Assembly: GCA_905221605.1 (NCBI GenBank)
Contig: CAJNDS010000074.1
Coordinates: forward strand, 120,808-184,807
Origin: Symbiodinium natans
Lineage: Eukaryota > Sar > Dinophyceae > Suessiales > Symbiodiniaceae
Direction of reading: 5' to 3'
Length of the DNA: 64,000 nt
Numbering within the stretch: the stretch's first letter is position 1; each line of letters starts with the position of its first letter. This document shows, piece after piece, positions 59,944-64,000 of this stretch. Position numbers and translations under genes: made by a program. The notes beneath the pieces were generated by a model. That model ran no database searches. It was not told where the DNA came from and worked only from the letters and a program-made list of their open reading frames with translations.

Positions 59944-61130
59944 GTGCCGACGAAGGGCGTCAGGATTTAGGGCCCAGCAGGGGGGGAAAAAACAATATGC
60001 CGACGAAGGGGGTCAGGGTTTAGGGCCCATTAGGGGGGAAAAAAACAATATGCCGACGAAGGGCGTCAAGGTTTAGGGCCCACCAGGGGAAAAAAAAAAT
60101 ATGCCGACGAAGGGCGTCAGGGTTTAGGGCCCACCAGGAGGGAAAAAAACAATATGCCGACGAAGGGGGTCAGGGTTTAGGGCCCATTAGGGGGGAAAAA
60201 AACAATATGCCGACGAAGGGCGTCAAGGTTTAGGGCCCACCAGGGAAAAAAAAAATATGCCGACGAAGGGCGTCAGGGTTTAGGGCCCACCAGGGGGGAA
60301 AAAAACAATATGCCGACGAAGGGCGTCTGGGTTTAGGGCCCACCAGGAGGGAAAAAAACAATATGCCGACGAAGCGGGTCAGGGTTTTGGGCCAACCAGG
60401 GGGGAAAAAAAACAATATGCCGACGAAGGGCGTCAGGGTTTAGGGCCCACCAGGGGGAAAAAAAACAATATGCCGACGAAGGGCGTCAGGGTTTAGGGCC
60501 CATCAGGGGGAAAGAAAAACAATATGCCGACGAAGGGCGTCAGGGTTTAGGGCCCACCAGGGGAAAAAAACAATATGCCGACGAAGGGCGTCAGGGTTTA
60601 GGGCCCACCAGGGGAAAAAAACAATTTGCCGACGAAGGGCGTCAGGGTTTAGGGCCCACCAGGGGGGAAAAAAACAATATGCCGACGAAGGGCGTCAGGG
60701 TTTAGGGCCCACCAGGGGGAAAAAAATCAATATGCCGACGAAGGGCGTCAGGGTTTAGGGCCCACCAGGGGAAAAAAAAAAATATGCCGACGAAGGGCGT
60801 CAGGGTTTAGGGCCCACCAGGAGGGAAAAAAACAATATGCCGACGAAGGGGGTCAGGGTTTAGGGCCCACCAGGGGGAAAAAAAACAATATGCCGACGAA
60901 GGGCGTCAGGGTTTAGGGCCCATCAGGGGGAAAGAAAAACAATATGCCGACGAAGGGCGTCAGGGTTTAGGGCCCACCAGGGGAAAAAAAACAATATGCC
61001 GACGAAGGGCGTCAGGGTTTAGGGCCCACCAGGGGGGAAAAACACAATATGCCGACGAAGGGCGTCAGGGTTTAGGGCCCACCAGGGGGGAAAAAAAACA
61101 ATATGCCATATGCCGACGAAGGTCATTAGG
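59944..61130 (+). repeat. 53-bp minisatellite, about 22.5 units
   Basis: Unit: TGCCGACGAAGGGCGTCAGG, GTTTAGGGCCCACCAGGGG, GAAAAAAACAATA. 23 occurrences of GCCGACGAAG were counted, average spacing 53 bp. Units at 60419-60545 recur almost unchanged at 60839-60965, a higher-order period of 420 bp. Each unit contains GGGTTTAGGG. No spacer structure, no coding. Confidence 0.95.
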
Positions 61131-61179
61131 GTTTAACTATACATAGTAAGAGAGGGTTTAGGGTTAGGCTGGGGAGGGG

Positions 61180-61318
61180 CGGCACATGGTGATGATATTG
61201 TTTTCTAGGGTTTGCTGGACCTATAGGGGTTCGGTTATTGGGGGCGGGTATTGCGGTTAGGTTGGGGCCGATGAGGGTGAAGACCCCATGCTTCGTTCCA
61301 TCCTCAGCAGTGCTGGGG
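61180..61318 (-). CDS. Minus-strand exon-like island
   Basis: The minus frame reads PSTAEDGTKHGVFTLIGPNL, TAIPAPNNRTPIGPANPRKQ, YHHHVPPLPS. Protein-like, but the end overlaps the 34-bp direct repeat. Confidence 0.4.
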
Positions 61319-61970
61319 GTTTAGGGTTTAGGGTTTAGGGCTTAGGGTTTAGGGTTTAGGGTTTAGGGTTTAGGGTTTAGTGTTACTAGCACGACGTACA
61401 TCTCCAAACCCTGAACTGTAACCTCGGGGCAGCCCAAAACCCTACGTCTTCATGCTGAAAACGACTTGTCTTTAAAAAGAACTCGAAAAAAACAAGTGCC
61501 TAAATCCTACACCCCAGTGCTTGAGTCGCAAGGCCTCAACCCTGAACCCTAAGCCCTACACGGCCCGAAGCCCGAAACCTTGAAACCCCGAAGCCAAACC
61601 CGAAACCCGAAACCCTAAACCCTAACCCTAAACCCTAAACCCTAAACCCTAAACCCTAAACCCTAAACCCTAAACCCTAAACCCTAAACCCTAAACCCTA
61701 AACCCTAAGCCCTAAGCCCTAAACCCTGTACCCTGAACGAACCTCGACTTGAGGCGCTGCTCCAGCGGCCGAGCCTGCGAGGGCAGCTCATACGGTCCCT
61801 TGGACTTTGGTTTAGTGTTATGGGCCTGGGGTTTAGGGTGTAGGGTGTAGGGTGTAGGGTGTAGGGTTTGGGGCTAGGGTTTAGGGTTTAGGGTGCAGGG
61901 TTTGGGGTGCAGAGTTTAGGGTTTAGGGCTTTGGGTTTGAACTGAGCGTGAACGTCGTGTGAGGCAGGAA
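61319..61970. repeat. TTTAGGG and CCCTAAA arrays
   Basis: TTTAGGG 61319-61382, CCCTAAA 61611-61730, GTGTAGG variants 61830-61930. 61745-61805 reads EPRLEALLQRPSLRGQLIRS then LGLW and may be an exon; it vaguely recalls the LLQRP phrase of dinoflagellate ankyrin linkers. Confidence 0.7.
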
Positions 61971-61999
61971 TTCTTTGGTGGGTGTTTATATGGCCCCAT

Positions 62000-62082
62000 A
62001 TCTTGGTGAATACATACATAAATATGTATACACATATACATATACACAGAAAACCAATACATATCTATACATATCTACACGC

Positions 62083-62122
<40 letters not shown>

Positions 62123-62125
62123 TTT
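62000..62125. repeat. AT/CA microsatellite
   Basis: (ATAC)n then (TA)n. Frames through it are artefacts. Confidence 0.92.
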
Positions 62126-62275
62126 TTTCTACATGTAGAGATGTTTGTATTCGGTGTCCTTTTGAGGATGCTGCGAGGATTCTACCTAATTTGCCAGTTT
62201 CATGCGCATGGCGTTGGGGACTGCCGCTTAGTTCAACCTGCCCTTGGCGAGCGCTGCCGGTAGGACTCTGGAACA
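62126..62275 (+). CDS. Exon-like island, frame uncertain
   Basis: One frame reads RDVCIRCPFEDAARILPNLP then VSCAWRWGLPLSS, another MFVFGVLLRMLRGFYLICQF. The first is more balanced. Third-position bias does not decide. Confidence 0.35.
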
Positions 62276-62495
62276 CTTCATGCTTCCTCTTGTTGCTTAG
62301 GGTATAGGGTTTAGGGTTTAGGTTTTAGGGTTTAGGTTTTAGGTTTAGGGTTAGGGTGTAGGGTTTAGGGTTTAGGGTTTAGGGTTTGGGGTTTAGGGTT
62401 TAGGGTTTAGGGACCTTACTCTGACTATTTTCGGAGGGTTCAAATGGCCACAGGTGCAATGTCTCAAGGTCTATTGATTCCTTGTCCCTTCGGGG

Positions 62496-62715
62496 GTGTT
62501 TCCTTCCAAGTTCTCAACTCAGCATCTTTACTCCCTAGACGGTTTCAGGCGAGGAGCTTCCCTCATGAGAGTCGTTCATGGTGTCTTCCCGGATACAAAT
62601 TTCGGGACGAGAGTGCTCAAGCGGGTGCATAAGACAGGAAGTTGCTGTCCCCCACCCAGGCTAAGCGTACTTGAAAAGAGGCTTCTTGCCAAAACCCTGA
62701 ACCCAACAACCCTAA
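62496..62715 (+). CDS. Exon-like island, basic, unknown product
   Basis: Reads FPSKFSTQHLYSLDGFRRGA, SLMRVVHGVFPDTNFGTRVL, KRVHKTGSCCPPPRLSVLEK then RLLAKTL. One of the longest non-transposon coding candidates. CTTTACTCCCTAG at about 62526-62538 could start a shorter exon. Confidence 0.55.
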
Positions 62716-62855
62716 ACCTTCCTTTCTACGACAGTGATGACTTTGTCATAGTGGTGCAACATTTTGCATGTTTAAGGGCACTTAAAAGTCAATAAAGAAG
62801 GAATAGAAAATACGATCCCAACCGTGAAGTAGATGATGACACCGGCCGAGGCGTG

Positions 62856-62945
62856 GCGTGCCCGTCCGGGAGCAACTCCTGCGCTGGTTTCAAGAGCTGC
62901 AGGCCCATATGGCAAATGGGCCAAAGGTTGTTAAGGGTTTTCAGG
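62856..62945 (+). CDS. Exon-like island, helical
   Basis: The frame reads RGVPVREQLLRWFQELQAHM then ANGPKVVKGF and enters GGGTTTTCA/TTTAGAGGG repeats. Strongly protein-like. Confidence 0.55.
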
Positions 62946-63815
62946 GTTTAGAGGGTTTAGGGTTTTCAGGGTTTTCAGAGTTTAGGGTTTTGGGTTTGGG
63001 GCTCAGGGCTTCGGACGTACGGCGCCTTTTTCACGGGGTATTCAGGGTAAGGTAGCCAAGTATACCCTAGACAGCTCAAAGCCCAACGCCTGGTTCAGGG
63101 CACAGGTACAACACTTGTTGGCCCAATAGCGACGGGTCCTACCAGAATTTAGTCAGTATGCCCCAAAGCCTATAGAAGCCCAATCGCAAATCCCTAAACC
63201 CAAAACCCTCAACGCCAAACCCTATTAAACCCTAAGCCTTAAGCTAAACCCTAAACCCTTAACCCTTAACCCTTAACCCTTAACCCTTAACCCTTAACCC
63301 TTTCCCTTAACCCTTAACCCTTGAAACCGCAGGCCTGGGTTATTTGAAAGAACTGGGACTCTGAGCGATCTCCATGATGACACAACCTAGTAGTAGAGTA
63401 GGTAGCCTTTAACCGTTTTGAATATAACCCCCTTAGAATCCCAAAGGTTAACCTTTAGTTCCCCCTGGTTTCTGGACAACTACCCTAAACCCTCAACCCT
63501 AATCCCTAACCCCTAAACCCTAAACCCTAAACCCTAAACCCTAAACCCTAACCACAAAGCCCTCAGGGCCATGCCCCATCTGCCAGCCCGGCGCCCGCGT
63601 CTACAGGCAGCGGCTCATTCTCGGAAGGTGTTGGGTTTGGGGTTTCGGGGTCTAGGGATCGGGGTTTAGGGTTTCGGGTTTGGGGTTTAGGGTTTGGGGT
63701 TTAGGGTTTGAGGTTTAGGGTTTGGGGCTTAGGGTTTTGGGTTTAGAGTTCGGGGTTGGGGTCAGGGTTTTAAACTCCTACACCCCTAAACCCCATTGTA
63801 AACCCTCAGCCCTCG
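62946..63815. repeat. Telomere-like arrays incl. (CCCTTAA)n, one weak island
   Basis: (CCCTTAA)n at 63250-63322, CCCTAAA at 63520-63550, TTTGGGG/TTTAGGG at 63625-63735. 63562-63640 reads GHAPSASPAPASTGSGSFSE in one frame and may be an exon. Confidence 0.75.
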
Positions 63816-63827
63816 TAAGTGCCGCGG

Positions 63828-64000
63828 ATGCTGAGGCTGTTGACCGTGGTATCCGCCACGGTCGCAGCCTGCGAGGAAGAAAGGTTATACGCCCAGAATC
63901 CAGGTTTGCGACTTATCAAGGCTATCAGCGCAGCTGCTACGCTTGAGCCCCTGCCGTGGTTCTGCGACAGTCACTACTCACGATCCGAAGCACAAGATTT
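63828..64000 (+). CDS. N-terminal exon with signal-like sequence, runs off the window
   Basis: The ATG at 63828 opens MLRLLTVVSATVAACEEERL, YAQNPGLRLIKAISAAATLE, PLPWFCDSHYSRSEAQD and is open at the window end. A short hydrophobic N-terminus followed by C and charged residues looks like a secretory signal peptide. Third positions are mostly C/G. Not recognised. Confidence 0.55.
   Translation, partial: MLRLLTVVSATVAACEEERLYAQNPGLRLIKAISAAATLEPLPWFCDSHYSRSEAQD

Noticed and set aside
59694-60076. Gly- or Pro-rich frames
   Set aside because: Translations of the G-rich tract; no real coding signal.
59944-61130. CRISPR array
   Set aside because: Units are contiguous near-copies of 53 bp with no unique spacers, and the DNA is eukaryotic. 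It is a minisatellite.
1-64000. tRNA or rRNA genes
   Set aside because: No cloverleaf with a GTTCRA box and no rRNA-like stretch was recognised by eye. A tRNAscan or Rfam run would be decisive.

Overview
The window looks like nuclear DNA of a dinoflagellate, probably Symbiodiniaceae/Suessiales. The grounds are hundreds of interspersed TTTAGGG/CCCTAAA arrays, a Ty1/copia polyprotein of the large type common in dinoflagellates, and short exons whose best joins use GC or GA donors with AG|G acceptors. No rRNA, tRNA or spliced-leader gene was recognised.

Layout. 1-2101 holds telomere-like arrays with a few exon-like islands. From 2102 a plus-strand gene can be read across introns made of telomere-like repeats. 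Exons at 2102, 2378 and 2579 give a ubiquitin-like domain. Exons at 25324, 25931, 26260, 26633 and about 26905 give a linker and ankyrin repeats. Its third intron is interrupted by a minus-strand LTR retrotransposon (2884-24675) with identical 154-bp LTRs, 5-bp target duplications (TGGGG) and a polypurine tract. Inside are two copies, about 99.7 % identical, of a polyprotein-coding region separated by 100 N. The ends of the copies suggest that two contigs over one ~12 kb insertion were not merged, though a real tandem is possible. The polyprotein carries Gag with zinc fingers, two protease-like motifs, a C5-methyltransferase-like domain, integrase, a 2-oxoglutarate/Fe(II) dioxygenase-like domain, RT, RNase H and a membrane-segment tail.

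From 27 kb to the end the same texture continues. Short unique islands of 50-200 bp, many with a single protein-like, mostly GC3-rich frame and AG acceptors, are separated by telomere-like arrays (7-, 8- and 9-bp units), poly-G/poly-C runs up to 54 nt, AT microsatellites, a 53-bp minisatellite and several families of short inverted-repeat (MITE-like) elements, some with telomere-like arrays inside. Most islands read on the plus strand; groups near 27-28, 42-44, 45.6 and 61.2 kb read on the minus strand. They are best seen as exons of intron-rich genes. Products are mostly unrecognised, and exon edges were placed by eye, without transcripts.
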